From CAVPOO01 sp963707015 (lineage in GTDB: Bacteria > Pseudomonadota > Gammaproteobacteria > Thiohalobacterales > Thiohalobacteraceae), in NCBI GenBank assembly GCA_963707015.1, contig CAVPOO010000007.1:186001-250000 (forward strand): a stretch of 64,000 nucleotides of DNA. Direction: 5' to 3'. Both the position numbers and the translations under genes were made by a program. This document shows positions 17,229 to 27,180 of the stretch, one piece after another. A model generated the notes under the pieces. It was given only the letters and a program-made list of their open reading frames with translations. It was not told where the DNA came from and did not search any database. Every line of letters starts with the position of its first letter. The first letter of the stretch is position 1.

Positions 17229-17966
17229 ATGATTACCCGTTACTTCCACCAATTGGCATCGCCCCCCTACTTTTACCGGATCGCGGGGCGCTTCATCCCG
17301 TGGCTGGCCGTGGCCTTTGCGCTGTTCGCTCTCGCCGGTCTGTACACCGGGCTGGTGCTGGCGCCGGCGGACTATCAGCAGGGCGACAGTTACCGCATCA
17401 TGTTCATCCATGTGCCGGCGGCCTGGATGTCGCTGTTTGTGTACATGGTCATGGCCGGCGCCGGCGCCATGGGCCTGATCTGGCGCATGAAGCTCGCGGA
17501 GGTCGTCGCGATCAGCAGTGCCCCGATCGGGGCCTCCTTTACCTTCCTGGCCCTGGTAACTGGCTCGATCTGGGGCAAACCCATGTGGGGGACCTGGTGG
17601 GTGTGGGACGCCCGGCTGACCTCGGAACTGATCCTGCTGTTTCTTTACCTGGGCGTGATTGCGCTGCACAATGCCATCGACGACAAGCGCACCGCGGCCC
17701 GGGCAACGGCCATTCTCGCACTGGTCGGCGTCGTCAATATTCCCATCATTCACTATTCGGTAGAATGGTGGAACACCCTGCATCAGGGTCCCACAGTGAC
17801 CAAATTCGACAAACCTTCGATTGACGTACGCATGCTGATACCGCTGTTGCTGATGGCCGTCGCCTTCAAGCTCTACTACGCGACAGTGGTGCTGATGCGT
17901 TCCCGCTGCGAGATCCTGGAACGGGAACGCAATACCCAGTGGGTTAAAGAGCTGGTGGAATCATGA
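17229..17966 (+). CDS. ccmC: Haem-handling protein CcmC
   Basis: About 245 residues with six membrane helices and the tryptophan-rich WWD signature WGTWWVWDARLTSELILLFL (about residues 117-136), which binds haem and presents it to CcmE. Periplasmic histidines flank the motif. The ATG at 17229 is 3 bp after the ccmB stop; an in-frame TTG at 17223 overlapping ccmB is an alternative. The stop overlaps the ccmD start by 4 bp. Confidence 0.95.
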   Translation: MITRYFHQLASPPYFYRIAGRFIPWLAVAFALFALAGLYTGLVLAPADYQQGDSYRIMFIHVPAAWMSLFVYMVMAGAGAMGLIWRMKLAEVVAISSAPIGASFTFLALVTGSIWGKPMWGTWWVWDARLTSELILLFLYLGVIALHNAIDDKRTAARATAILALVGVVNIPIIHYSVEWWNTLHQGPTVTKFDKPSIDVRMLIPLLLMAVAFKLYYATVVLMRSRCEILERERNTQWVKELVES

Positions 17967-18133
17967 GCGGGCTCAGTGAATTTCTGCACATGGGCGGCTA
18001 CGCGTTTTACGTGTGGACTTCCTACGGCATTGCACTGGTCGTGCTGCTGGCCACCGCCTTGTCACCCATACGCCAGCGGCGGAAACTGCTTTCCGGGATC
18101 GCACGCAGTGTCAGGCGCAACAGGGCCCAATAG
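17963..18133 (+). CDS. ccmD: Haem exporter small subunit CcmD
   Basis: A 56-residue protein in the expected slot between ccmC and ccmE: MSGLSEFLHMGGYAFYVWTS followed by one transmembrane helix (YGIALVVLLATAL) and a basic tail (RQRRKLLSGIARSVRRNRA). CcmD stabilises the CcmABC-CcmE complex. The ATG overlaps the ccmC stop (ATGA-type coupling) and the TAG at 18131 is 16 bp before ccmE. Confidence 0.93.
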   Translation: MSGLSEFLHMGGYAFYVWTSYGIALVVLLATALSPIRQRRKLLSGIARSVRRNRAQ

Positions 18134-18149
18134 GAGCCGGGAGAAACCA

Positions 18150-18617
18150 ATGACACCCAGACGAAAGAAACGCTTGTATCTGGTTGGCTTGATGGTAACG
18201 GGCGTGGTGGTCGCCGCGGCGTTCGCGCTCAATGCCTTCAACGAAAATCTGATGTTCTTCTACGCACCCAGCGCGGTCGCCAAGGGCGAAGCCCCGCAGG
18301 ATCATACCTTCCGGCTGGGCGGCCTGGTGACCGATGGCAGCGTCAAACGACAGGCCGACGGTCTGACCGTTGTCTTCGACGTGACCGACAATGCGCAGAC
18401 GGTGACCGTGCAGTACACCGGCATCCTGCCCGACCTGTTCCGCGAAGGCCAGGGTATCGTGGCACACGGCAAGCTGCGTGACGATGGCGTCTTCGTTGCC
18501 GACGAGGTGCTGGCCAAACACGACGAAAACTACATGCCACCCGAGGTCGCCGATGCGCTCAAGACGGCTCACGAGGACGGGACGGGGGCCGCAGCCACCG
18601 CTGCGAAGACCCAATGA
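18150..18617 (+). CDS. ccmE: Periplasmic haem chaperone CcmE
   Basis: 155 residues: a short basic N-terminus (MTPRRKKRLYLV), one membrane anchor, then the OB-fold domain. The haem-attaching histidine lies in LAKHDENYMPPEV (about residue 121), the canonical CcmE motif. It binds haem covalently and hands it to CcmF. ATG 18150 was chosen over longer frames because it begins with the family's basic anchor; it overlaps ccmF by 4 bp. Confidence 0.95.
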   Translation: MTPRRKKRLYLVGLMVTGVVVAAAFALNAFNENLMFFYAPSAVAKGEAPQDHTFRLGGLVTDGSVKRQADGLTVVFDVTDNAQTVTVQYTGILPDLFREGQGIVAHGKLRDDGVFVADEVLAKHDENYMPPEVADALKTAHEDGTGAAATAAKTQ

Positions 18618-20620
18618 TCCCCGAACTCGGCAATTTTGCCCTGATCCTGTCGCTGTGCCTCGCGCTGGTACTGGCGATCTTTCCCATGATCGGCAGTCTC
18701 AATCACACGCCGGGCTGGGTGGCTCTGGCGCGCCCCGCGGTCTGGGGCCAGTTCGTTTTCATTGCCTTCGCCTTCGGCTGTCTGGTCAATGCGTTTCTGG
18801 TGGACGATTTCTCGGTGCTCTATGTGGCCCAAAACGGGAATACTCAGCTTCCTGACCTCTATAAGGTCTCTGCCGTATGGGGCGCCCATGAGGGTTCCCT
18901 GCTCCTGTGGGTCCTGATCCTCAGCGCCTGGACAGTCGCGGTTTCCCTGTTCAGCCGTAAGCTTCCCGCCGAGATGCTGGCTCGGGTGCTGTCGGTCATG
19001 GGCATGGTCAGCATCGGCTTTCTTTCCTTCCTGCTGTTTACGTCGAACCCGTTTGACCGGGTGTTTCCGGTCCCCCTGGAGGGCGGCGACCTGAATCCGC
19101 TGCTGCAGGATCTCGGCCTGGCCATCCATCCACCGATGCTCTACATGGGCTACGTGGGCATGTCGGTTGCCTTCAGTTTTGCCATTGCGGCACTGATTGG
19201 CGGGAAGCTCGATGCCGCCTGGTCGCGCTGGTCACGCCCCTGGACACTGGTCGCCTGGACCTTTCTGACCATCGGTATCGCGCTCGGGAGCTGGTGGGCC
19301 TACTATGAGCTCGGCTGGGGTGGCTGGTGGTTCTGGGATCCGGTGGAAAATGCCTCTTTCATGCCCTGGCTGGCTGGCACGGCACTCATCCATTCGCTGG
19401 CCGTCACCGAGAAACGCGGCGCATTCAAACGCTGGACCGTGCTGCTGGCACTGCTGGCATTTTCCTTGAGTCTGCTCGGTACCTTCCTGGTGCGCTCCGG
19501 GGTACTGACCTCGGTACACTCCTTCGCCTCCGACCCGGCACGCGGCCTGTTCATCCTGATTTTCCTGTGCATTGTGATCGGCGGTTCGCTGGCGCTGTAT
19601 GCCTGGCGGGCGCCCGGCGTCAGCAGCGGCGGTGCCTTCGACATGGTCTCCCGGGAGACGCTGCTGCTGGGGAACAATGTGCTGCTGGTGGTGGTCACGG
19701 CCTTTATCCTGCTCGGCACACTCGCCCCGCTCGTGTATGACGCGCTCGGCTGGGGCAAGATCTCGGTCGGCTTTCCCTGGTTTACCCGCATGTTCGTCAC
19801 CTTCACGCCCTTCATGGTGGTGCTCATGGGGATGGGACCCCTGGCCCGCTGGAAGCATCAGAATCCGGGCGATCTGGCGCGGCAACTGAGCATCGCGCTC
19901 GTGATCAGCATCGGCGCGGGCATCCTCACCACGCTGCCGGTGTTTTACGAGGGTTCCATCTGGGCCGGCGTTGCGGTGATGCTCTCCGTGTGGCTGGTAA
20001 CGACCCTGTTTATCGGCGTCCGGCAGCGGCTCAAGGCGCGCAACGGGCTGTCCGGTGTATGGCAGGACATCGGCTCGCGGGGCGGGCGCAGCTACTATGG
20101 CATGGTCGTCGCGCACCTCGGTGTCGCCGTCTTTATCATCGGCATTACCTTCGTGTCGCTGTTCGAGGTGGAGGAAGACATCCGCATGTCACCGGGCGAG
20201 GCGGTTGAACTGGCCGGATACAGCTTTCAGTTCGAGGGTGTCGAGCCCCATCAGGGACCCAACTATCGTGCCGACCGGGGTACGATCCGCGTGTTCAAGG
20301 CGGGGAATGAGGTTGCCCTGCTCAACCCCGAGAAGCGCACCTATCTGGTTCAGACCAAACCCATGACCGAGGCAGGCATTGATGCGGGCTTCACCCGCGA
20401 TATCTACGTCTCGCTCGGCGAAGGACTGGGCGGTGGCGCCTGGAGTCTGCGCCTGTATTACAAACCGTTCATCCGCTGGATCTGGCTCGGTGCCATTCTG
20501 ATCGGTTTCGGGGGTCTGCTTGCCGCGACCGATCGGCGTTACCGCATGGCAGTGCGTCACAGAGTGAGCGCGGCTTCCCGGGCCGGGTCTGACCGGCTCG
20601 CTGCCGAGGGCAAGGCGTAA
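18614..20620 (+). CDS. ccmF: Cytochrome c haem lyase subunit CcmF
   Basis: 668 residues, about 14-15 membrane helices, the normal CcmF size. The WWD haem-binding motif WGGWWFWDPVENASFMPWLA lies near residues 236-255, and histidines flank it. CcmF, with CcmH/CcmI, ligates haem from CcmE to reduced CxxCH apocytochromes. It overlaps ccmE by 4 bp and ccmG by 1 bp. Confidence 0.96.
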   Translation: MIPELGNFALILSLCLALVLAIFPMIGSLNHTPGWVALARPAVWGQFVFIAFAFGCLVNAFLVDDFSVLYVAQNGNTQLPDLYKVSAVWGAHEGSLLLWVLILSAWTVAVSLFSRKLPAEMLARVLSVMGMVSIGFLSFLLFTSNPFDRVFPVPLEGGDLNPLLQDLGLAIHPPMLYMGYVGMSVAFSFAIAALIGGKLDAAWSRWSRPWTLVAWTFLTIGIALGSWWAYYELGWGGWWFWDPVENASFMPWLAGTALIHSLAVTEKRGAFKRWTVLLALLAFSLSLLGTFLVRSGVLTSVHSFASDPARGLFILIFLCIVIGGSLALYAWRAPGVSSGGAFDMVSRETLLLGNNVLLVVVTAFILLGTLAPLVYDALGWGKISVGFPWFTRMFVTFTPFMVVLMGMGPLARWKHQNPGDLARQLSIALVISIGAGILTTLPVFYEGSIWAGVAVMLSVWLVTTLFIGVRQRLKARNGLSGVWQDIGSRGGRSYYGMVVAHLGVAVFIIGITFVSLFEVEEDIRMSPGEAVELAGYSFQFEGVEPHQGPNYRADRGTIRVFKAGNEVALLNPEKRTYLVQTKPMTEAGIDAGFTRDIYVSLGEGLGGGAWSLRLYYKPFIRWIWLGAILIGFGGLLAATDRRYRMAVRHRVSAASRAGSDRLAAEGKA

Positions 20621-21159
20621 TGGTCCGGCACCTGCGTTATCTGGTTCCGCTCGCCCTCTTTGCCGTGCTGGTGGCCTTTCTCTACCGCGGACTGAGCCTC
20701 GATCCCAAGCTGGTGCCTTCACCGCTGGTCGGCAAACCGGCACCGGCCTTCTCGCTGACGCGACTGGAGGATGCTGCGGCCACCATCACCGAGGCTGACC
20801 TCAAGGGCAAGGTATCCCTGCTCAATATCTGGGCCACCTGGTGTGTATCCTGCCGCGCCGAGCATGAGGTCCTGGTGCGACTCGCGCAGACAGGCAAGGT
20901 TGATATCTATGGCCTCAATTACAAGGATGATCGCGCCCAGGCGCTGCGCTGGCTGCAACAGCTCGGCAACCCGTACGTGACGAACGCCTTCGATGCGGAC
21001 GGTCGGGTCGGCATTGACTGGGGTGTCTACGGTGCCCCGGAGACATTTGTCATCGACCGGCAGGGCATCATACGCCACAAGCACATCGGTCCGCTCACGG
21101 ACCAGATCGTCAACGACGAGATAATGCCTCTCATAACCCAACTGCAAGCCGCAACCTGA
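20620..21159 (+). CDS. ccmG: Thiol-disulfide oxidoreductase CcmG/DsbE
   Basis: 179 residues with an N-terminal anchor (about 6-22) and a thioredoxin domain carrying WATWCVSC (about 71-78) and the cis-Pro segment YGAPETFVIDRQG. It keeps apocytochrome haem-binding cysteines reduced. It overlaps ccmF and ccmH by a single base on each side. Confidence 0.95.
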   Translation: MVRHLRYLVPLALFAVLVAFLYRGLSLDPKLVPSPLVGKPAPAFSLTRLEDAAATITEADLKGKVSLLNIWATWCVSCRAEHEVLVRLAQTGKVDIYGLNYKDDRAQALRWLQQLGNPYVTNAFDADGRVGIDWGVYGAPETFVIDRQGIIRHKHIGPLTDQIVNDEIMPLITQLQAAT

Positions 21160-21647
21160 TGAAGCCTCTGATTGCTAGCCTGGTGCTGTTGCTCATGCTC
21201 GGCACCCAACCGCTGCCGGCAGCGGTAACCCTGGAATCCTTCACCTTTGCCGCGGAAGCGGACAAGCAGCGATTCAAGGAACTGATCGAGCAGATTCGCT
21301 GTCTCGTTTGCCAGAACCAGTCGCTCGCGGATTCAGATGCCGAACTCGCGCACGATCTGCGCGCCGAGGTGTATGAAATGATGACCGACGGCCGCAGTGA
21401 TGCCGAAATCGCCGAGTTTCTCGTCGCCCGCTACGGCGATTTCGTGCTCTACAATCCGCCGGTCAAGCCCTCCACCTATCTGCTGTGGTATGGCCCGTTT
21501 GTCCTGTTGCTGATCGCCGCATTCGTGCTGCTGCGCGCCGTGCGCCGTCAGAAAAAGACCCCGGAACCGGAGTTCTCCAGTACCGAGCAGAAACGTCTGC
21601 AGGACGTCCTTGGACAGGCAGAGACGGACAAGGACGCCCGCATATGA
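21159..21647 (+). CDS. ccmH: Cytochrome c maturation protein CcmH
   Basis: 162 residues: signal peptide, redox motif RCLVCQNQSLADSDAELAHD (about 46-65) in the three-helix bundle, and a C-terminal membrane helix (YLLWYGPFVLLLIAAFVLL). The LRCxxC-type cysteines reduce apocytochrome c disulfides. This is the short CcmH form; the TPR part is encoded separately by the overlapping ccmI (4-bp ATGA overlap). Confidence 0.95.
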   Translation: MKPLIASLVLLLMLGTQPLPAAVTLESFTFAAEADKQRFKELIEQIRCLVCQNQSLADSDAELAHDLRAEVYEMMTDGRSDAEIAEFLVARYGDFVLYNPPVKPSTYLLWYGPFVLLLIAAFVLLRAVRRQKKTPEPEFSSTEQKRLQDVLGQAETDKDARI

Positions 21648-22942
21648 CGATATTCTGGAGCCTTGCGGCAGGCATGATGCTGCTGGCGCTGGTGTTCATC
21701 GTGCCGCCCCTGCTGCGCAGTCAAAAGCGCCTGGACGTTTCCCAGGACGATCTCAATACCGCGGTGGTCAAGGCACAGCTCGGGGAACTGGAGGCGGATC
21801 TGGAAGCCGGCAAGCTTGATCAGGCCCAGTACGCCGCGGCCCGCAAGGACCTCGAACGGGAACTCCTCTACGATCTTGCCCGCCCTGATGAGGCGGCAGC
21901 AAACCCGTCCACCCGCAGTGGCCGCTGGGCCGCGCTCCTGCTGCTGCCGGCCATTCCGATTTGCGCCGTGCTGCTGTACCAGCAACTCGGGTCGGAAGAG
22001 ATCATCGGTATCCTGCAACAGACAGCCGCCTCCAGGCCGTCACCACCCGCAGCGGGGCGGACGCAACCGCCACAGCACTCGATCGAGGAGATGGTCGCCC
22101 AGCTGGCCGAGCGCCTGCGCACGGAACCCGACAACCTCCAGGGCTGGGTGTTGCTGGCGAAAAGCTATACCTCCATGGGCCGGCATGCGGATGCGGTCCA
22201 GGCATACGCGAATATCCGCCGCCTCGGCGGCGACCAGCCGGCCTTACTGGCCGATTACGCCGATGCCCTGGTCATGGCGAACGGCGGCCAATTTACCGAT
22301 GAGGCCGGTGGACTGCTGGAAAAGGCGATCGAGCTGGATCCCGAAAACCTCAAGGGCCTGTGGCTGATCGGCCACTGGAAATACCGTCAGGGCGCCTATG
22401 CCGAAGCGCTCGACTACTGGCAGCGGGCCGCAGTCAAACTGCCGCCGGGCGGCGAGGATGCACGCGCGATTGCGCAGCAGATCAGTCAGGTCCAGAGTCG
22501 GCTTGGCATCGACAGCACGCCGCCGCTGCTCACCGCACAGGCGGCTTCACAAACCGCCTCCGATGCCACGGCCGGGAAATCGGACAGCGCGAGCGGGGCC
22601 TCGATCACCGTACAGGTTGCGCTCGATCCAGGCCTGAGCGATGGGGCCGCACCGGAAGACACCCTGTTCATCTTCGCACGCGCCGTGCAGGGTCCGCGCA
22701 TGCCGCTCGCCATCGTCCGCAAACAGGTCAAGGATCTGCCGGTAACCGTCACCCTGGATGACTCCCTGGCCATGTCACCGGCCATGAGCCTGTCGAAGTT
22801 CGGGGAAGTGACGGTGGGAGCGCGGGTCTCCAAATCCGGTAATGCCATCCCGCAGAGTGGCGATCTGCAGGGCACTGTGTCTCCCGTCCCCACTCAGGGT
22901 GCGCAGCCGGTTCAATTGACCATCGACAGCCGGGTACCCTAG
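21644..22942 (+). CDS. ccmI: Cytochrome c maturation TPR protein CcmI
   Basis: 432 residues from ATG 21644. Two N-terminal membrane helices flank a basic loop (LRSQKRLDVSQDDLNTAVVK), then a periplasmic TPR region (about 150-280) and a C-terminal domain typical of CcmI (DTLFIFARAVQGPRMPLAIV; SLSKFGEVTVGARVSKSGNA). It holds apocytochrome c for haem ligation. It is the last gene of the ccm operon, and its TAG stop codon (22940-22942) is formed by the end of an inserted MITE-like element. Confidence 0.94.
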   Translation: MTIFWSLAAGMMLLALVFIVPPLLRSQKRLDVSQDDLNTAVVKAQLGELEADLEAGKLDQAQYAAARKDLERELLYDLARPDEAAANPSTRSGRWAALLLLPAIPICAVLLYQQLGSEEIIGILQQTAASRPSPPAAGRTQPPQHSIEEMVAQLAERLRTEPDNLQGWVLLAKSYTSMGRHADAVQAYANIRRLGGDQPALLADYADALVMANGGQFTDEAGGLLEKAIELDPENLKGLWLIGHWKYRQGAYAEALDYWQRAAVKLPPGGEDARAIAQQISQVQSRLGIDSTPPLLTAQAASQTASDATAGKSDSASGASITVQVALDPGLSDGAAPEDTLFIFARAVQGPRMPLAIVRKQVKDLPVTVTLDDSLAMSPAMSLSKFGEVTVGARVSKSGNAIPQSGDLQGTVSPVPTQGAQPVQLTIDSRVP

Positions 22943-23066
22943 CCCGCATTTCTCACCGGGCGGCAGTAAATCGAAGTGGGGCAATGGGGTAATGAAAACA
23001 GTGCAAATCAGGGTTAAGACAGTGTGTTTTCGACCAATGCCTATCCCGGTGAGAAATGCGGGCTAG
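22939..23066. repeat. CTAG-flanked MITE-like element, copy 1
   Basis: 128 bp with 19-bp terminal inverted repeats, GCCCGCATTTCTCACCGGG at the left and its complement at the right, both bordered by CTAG. The interior has no coding capacity. The left CTAG contains the stop codon of ccmI. Confidence 0.85.
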
Positions 23067-23490
23067 CACGCCTTCAACTTGAAAATGAGGGTTGCTGGCG
23101 CATTTGAACTACGTGCCAGTATTGTTTTAATAGCCACGGAATCCACGGAAAAACACGGAAAAATAATATGCCTCTTAAGCAGAATTGAATTCCGTAGGTT
23201 CCGTGGTCAACAACCAGGTCTGAATCTAAACGAAGCTTCGATGGGCGAGGCACACCCTCATCGGCTTCTGTATTCTGTATTCTGTATTCTGGGTTCTGGG
23301 TTCTGGGTTCTGGGTTCTGTATTCTGGGTTCTGACAGGCGGATTCCCCCTTCGGTGGAACACTGACACCTGGCACCCACACGTTCGGCGCAAGAGTCAAT
23401 AATATCAAAAGCGATTGTCTTTCCGTGTTTTTCCGTGGATTCCGTGGCCATATTATCTGTCGTCATCCGATTGAAAGAGCACTCGGAGCC
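23067..23490. repeat. Palindromic intergenic element, copy 3 (interrupted)
   Basis: Left arm at 23132 and right arm ending at 23451 match the family arms, with outer flanks CTTCAACTTGAAAATGAGGG and CGTCATCCGATTGAAAGAGC. The centre holds ~200 bp of foreign sequence including a heptamer repeat tract. It directly abuts MITE copy 1. Confidence 0.75.
23266..23332. repeat. Heptanucleotide tandem repeat (TTCTGTA / TTCTGGG)
   Basis: About nine 7-bp units, TTCTGTA and TTCTGGG in mixed order, inside palindromic element copy 3. The same TTCTGTA unit recurs at 33499-33540 and, complemented, at 53966-54060. Confidence 0.8.
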
Positions 23491-23698
23491 TGTCGAACTC
23501 AGACTGATACGGTGCGAGAACGGCCAAGCCGGCCCCGCCTCCCTCTGACTGTCACTCCCGCCCTGCCCCCGCGCACACCAGGGGCCATTCAAGGCCAGCC
23601 AGCCGTCTCCCGATAACCTCTGACTTGCGTCACAGTTTCGGACATGCCCTGGGTCCGGATCATCGGCAGAACGCGATATCGACGACGAGTTCATTCCC

Positions 23699-24247
23699 AT
23701 GCGCAACCGGCATCCGCGAACCCCCGACAGCCTGAGTCGCCCGTCACTCGCATTCGCTGCCTGCGTCCACACCTGCAGACATCCCCTGTTCACTGCCCTG
23801 CAGAGCGGTTTCCAGCTGCTGGAACTGTTGATTGCACTCGCCATTGTCGCCATCGCCGCCGCCGTCGCAGTGCCTTCCTACACCCAACACATCGACAGGG
23901 CGAATAACGCCGACGCGGCCGCGGATGTCGTGTCAATTGCCCAGGCAATCGAGGCCTTCTATACCCGCAACGAACGCTACCCCGACAGCCTCGCCGAGAT
24001 CGGACTGGACACCTTTCGGGACCCCTGGGGCAACCCCTACCGCTACCTGCGCATCGCCGGTGCCGGGCTGAAGGGAAAAGGCGCACTGCGCAAGGACAAG
24101 AAGCTCAATCCGGTGAATTCCGACTTCGATCTGTACAGCATGGGAAAAGACGGGGACAGCAAGACGCCGTTTACCGCCAAGCCGAGCTGGGATGACGTGG
24201 TTCGCGCCAATAATGGCCACTTTGTGGGACTGGCCGCCGACTATTGA
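23699..24247 (+). CDS. GspG/PilA-like type II pseudopilin
   Basis: 182 residues with an unusually long leader (~36 residues) before a prepilin peptidase site and pilin helix: SGFQLLELLIALAIVAIAAA, with the Phe+1 and Glu+5 conserved. The rest (AIEAFYTRNERYPDSLAEIG; DPWGNPYRYL; DFDLYSMGKDGDSK) matches the major pseudopilin GspG fold, including the calcium-site region near the C-terminus. No other type II secretion or pilus gene is nearby. A function as a stand-alone pseudopilin is inferred. The next gene starts 14 bp downstream, suggesting co-transcription with the cyclic-di-GMP protein. Confidence 0.85.
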   Translation: MRNRHPRTPDSLSRPSLAFAACVHTCRHPLFTALQSGFQLLELLIALAIVAIAAAVAVPSYTQHIDRANNADAAADVVSIAQAIEAFYTRNERYPDSLAEIGLDTFRDPWGNPYRYLRIAGAGLKGKGALRKDKKLNPVNSDFDLYSMGKDGDSKTPFTAKPSWDDVVRANNGHFVGLAADY

Positions 24248-24261
24248 GGCGGGCCTCGTCG

Positions 24262-27165
24262 ATGATCCAGCTCAGTACGAGTTTTGTCCGCAGCCGGTTT
24301 GCCCGGCGGATATTCCTGCTGTTTGTCTCGTCGGCCATCGTCCCGGTCGCGATCGCGGCCTTCCTGTCCCTGAGCCATGTCTCGAAGCAGCTGCGCGAGC
24401 AGAGTTACGAGCAGTCGCGCCAGACGAGCAAAGCCGTTGGCATGCAGTTATTCGAGCGCCTCTCCCTGCTGCGCACGGAATTTGCCGCACTTGCCCAGGC
24501 CCTGCAGCTATCCCCGGAGTTCCTTTCCCGTTCACCGCTGCCGGGAGACAAGGACCTCTCTCCACGCCTCACGGCCCTGGCGATCGTCTCGGCTGCCGGC
24601 GAGCTGACCAGCCTGGTGGGAACGATTGATCAGCCACCGGCACTCAGTGACACACAGAACCGCCACCTGATGCGCGGCGGGACGGTTCTCTACGCAACGG
24701 CCAACGGCGATGGGACAACCGACCTCCTGCTGGTGCGCCGGCTCGATGACAACGAGCCGGCCAGGGGACAACTGGTGGGCAAGATCCAGCCGGGATTCCT
24801 CTGGAATGTGGAGGATACACTGTCGGCCTCCACTGCAATGATCGCACTCGGCCCCTCTGGTGCAGTGGTTTACCGCTCGGGTGGCCTCCCGGCACCGCCT
24901 CTGTCGACCCTGAACACGCAGCTCGCGACGTCGACCACCGGCCACTTCGCCTGGGACAGCGATGCAACAACCTATCTCGCGAGCTACTGGTCGCTTTTCA
25001 CGGAAGCCGAATTTGCTTTCCCGTATCTGGCGATTGTGGTCAGTCAGTCGGAAACCAACGCGTTGGCACCGATCATCAATTTCAGAACGGTCTATGTCCC
25101 TGCCCTGATCCTTGTCGTGCTGAGTGTTTCCTTCGTTGCCGCCACCCAGATTCGCCGGAAACTGGCGCCCCTGGTAACACTCAGGGATGCCACCCGGCGC
25201 ATCGCCGGCGGCGACTTCAGTGGGCGCGTCAGGCTGGCCGGCGATGACGAGTTTACCCAGCTCGGGGACGCATTCAACGCGATGGCGGACAGGCTGGGCA
25301 AGCAGTTCACCAGCCTGTCGACCATGGCGGAGATCGACCGGCTGATTCTTTCCTCGTTCGACACACGCTACATTATTGCCACGGTGCTGGGTCGTGCCGG
25401 TGAGCTCACACCCTGCTCGGTGGCGGCCATGCTCGAACTCAATGATGAGCACACCGGCGCTGGCTATGTGTCCATACGCATCAACGGTCCGCAGGCGGAG
25501 ATAAGCAGGGAACGCGCGCAACTCCTCTCCGATGACATCCAGACGCTGAACGAGAATCCCCACAGCCTGCTGATCACGTGCGACCAGCCCTGGCCCGCTT
25601 ATCTTGCACCGCTGCGCGTGGCCGACGCGCGCAGCCTGCTGCTGCTGCCCGTGTTCATCAAGCAACGGCTCGCTGCGGTGATGATTTTCGGATTCGGTGA
25701 AGCGTGCGAATCCTGCGAACAGGAATCGGGCCCGCTGCGCAAGTTCGCCGATCACGTTGCCGTCGCCCTGTCCAACGCCAGCTGGGAGGAGCGCCTGTAC
25801 CATCAGGCCCACTACGACACCCTCACCAACCTGCCCAACCGTGCCCTGCTGAAGGACCGCCTGGAACAGGCCATCGCGCGTGCGCGCCGGAACGGTGCCT
25901 ATGTCGGCGTCGCCTTTCTCGATCTCGACCGCTTCAAACTGGTGAACGATTCCCTCGGTCACAGCACCGGCGACCTGCTGTTGAAGGAGACCGCCAGGCT
26001 GCTGCTGGGAAGCGTAAGGAGTGTGGACACCGTGGTGCGCTTCGGCGGTGATGAGTTCGTCGTCATCATTCCCGATATCGACCGCGACCAGGACATCGTA
26101 TTCGAGCTCGGCGCCATCGCCGACAAGCTCCTTGACAGCACTCGCCACGAACTCGTGCTCGGCAGCCGGCGTGTGCATACGGAACTGAGCATTGGCATCG
26201 CGCTGTATCCGAAAGACGGCGAGACACCCGACGACCTGGTGAAGAACGCCGACACGGCGATGTACCATGCCAAGGAACAGGGTCGCGGCAACTACCAGTT
26301 CTTTTCCGCGGAACTGAATGCCGCCGCATCCACCCGCCTCAGCCTGGAACACGAACTGCACCGCGCACTGAAGAACCATGAGTTCGAGCTCTACTATCAG
26401 GCCAAGGTCGACGGCGCCAGCGGCAGGCTGGTCGGCGCCGAGGCGCTGCTACGCTGGCGGCATGCCGAGAGAGGCATGGTTCTACCCGGCGATTTCATTG
26501 GCGTCGCCGAGGAAACCGGCCTGATTCAGGCCATCGGCGAGTGGGCTACGCGCACGGCCTGTCAGCAGATCCGGGCCTGGCAGGAGGCGGGACTCCCGGC
26601 CATTCGCCTGGCAGTCAATGTGTCACCACGCCAGTTCTGGGAAGGCGACCTGGCGGCGCGCATGGGTCAGATACTCGCGTCCGCCCGGCTTGGTCCCGAG
26701 GCGCTCGAGCTGGAGGTCACCGAAGGCCTGGTGATGGATGACCGGAACGACTCCATCGAGACCTTGAAGCGACTGAGCGCCATGGGCATACGTCTGCTGA
26801 TCGACGACTTTGGCACCGGTTACTCCTCACTGAGTTACTTGCGGAGACTGCCGATTCACGCACTCAAGATCGATCAATCCTTCGTCCGGGACATGCTGAA
26901 TGACCCGGATGCCCAGGCAATCGTATCCGCGACCATTGTGCTGGCACACAAACTGGGGCTGGATGTCATTGCCGAAGGCGTGGAGACCCACGGCCAGAGG
27001 CGGCTGCTGCAAAGATGGGGCTGTGATGAGCTGCAAGGCTATCTGATCAGCAAACCAGTCGACGCAGATGCGTTCACGCGGCTGCTGAGACAGCACCAGG
27101 AGCAAGCCTTATCCGAAGTCGCATCCCACGATACACGCCTCAGCCTGTCACCGAACCGTACCTGA
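24262..27165 (+). CDS. Membrane sensor with HAMP, GAF, GGDEF and EAL domains (c-di-GMP turnover)
   Basis: 967 residues. Two membrane helices (about 12-34 and 275-297) bracket a periplasmic Cache-like sensor; HAMP follows (about 298-350), then GAF (about 360-510), GGDEF and EAL. The diguanylate cyclase signature RFGGDEFVVIIPD (about residue 592) is intact and the phosphodiesterase signatures AEALLRWRH (about 725) and DDFGTGYSSLSYLRRL (about 849) are also intact, so both activities are possible. The start at ATG 24262 has GAGGCGGG upstream; a TTG at 24244 overlapping the previous gene is an alternative. Ligand unknown. Confidence 0.93.
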   Translation: MIQLSTSFVRSRFARRIFLLFVSSAIVPVAIAAFLSLSHVSKQLREQSYEQSRQTSKAVGMQLFERLSLLRTEFAALAQALQLSPEFLSRSPLPGDKDLSPRLTALAIVSAAGELTSLVGTIDQPPALSDTQNRHLMRGGTVLYATANGDGTTDLLLVRRLDDNEPARGQLVGKIQPGFLWNVEDTLSASTAMIALGPSGAVVYRSGGLPAPPLSTLNTQLATSTTGHFAWDSDATTYLASYWSLFTEAEFAFPYLAIVVSQSETNALAPIINFRTVYVPALILVVLSVSFVAATQIRRKLAPLVTLRDATRRIAGGDFSGRVRLAGDDEFTQLGDAFNAMADRLGKQFTSLSTMAEIDRLILSSFDTRYIIATVLGRAGELTPCSVAAMLELNDEHTGAGYVSIRINGPQAEISRERAQLLSDDIQTLNENPHSLLITCDQPWPAYLAPLRVADARSLLLLPVFIKQRLAAVMIFGFGEACESCEQESGPLRKFADHVAVALSNASWEERLYHQAHYDTLTNLPNRALLKDRLEQAIARARRNGAYVGVAFLDLDRFKLVNDSLGHSTGDLLLKETARLLLGSVRSVDTVVRFGGDEFVVIIPDIDRDQDIVFELGAIADKLLDSTRHELVLGSRRVHTELSIGIALYPKDGETPDDLVKNADTAMYHAKEQGRGNYQFFSAELNAAASTRLSLEHELHRALKNHEFELYYQAKVDGASGRLVGAEALLRWRHAERGMVLPGDFIGVAEETGLIQAIGEWATRTACQQIRAWQEAGLPAIRLAVNVSPRQFWEGDLAARMGQILASARLGPEALELEVTEGLVMDDRNDSIETLKRLSAMGIRLLIDDFGTGYSSLSYLRRLPIHALKIDQSFVRDMLNDPDAQAIVSATIVLAHKLGLDVIAEGVETHGQRRLLQRWGCDELQGYLISKPVDADAFTRLLRQHQEQALSEVASHDTRLSLSPNRT

Positions 27166-27180
27166 CAGCGCAAGCTGCCA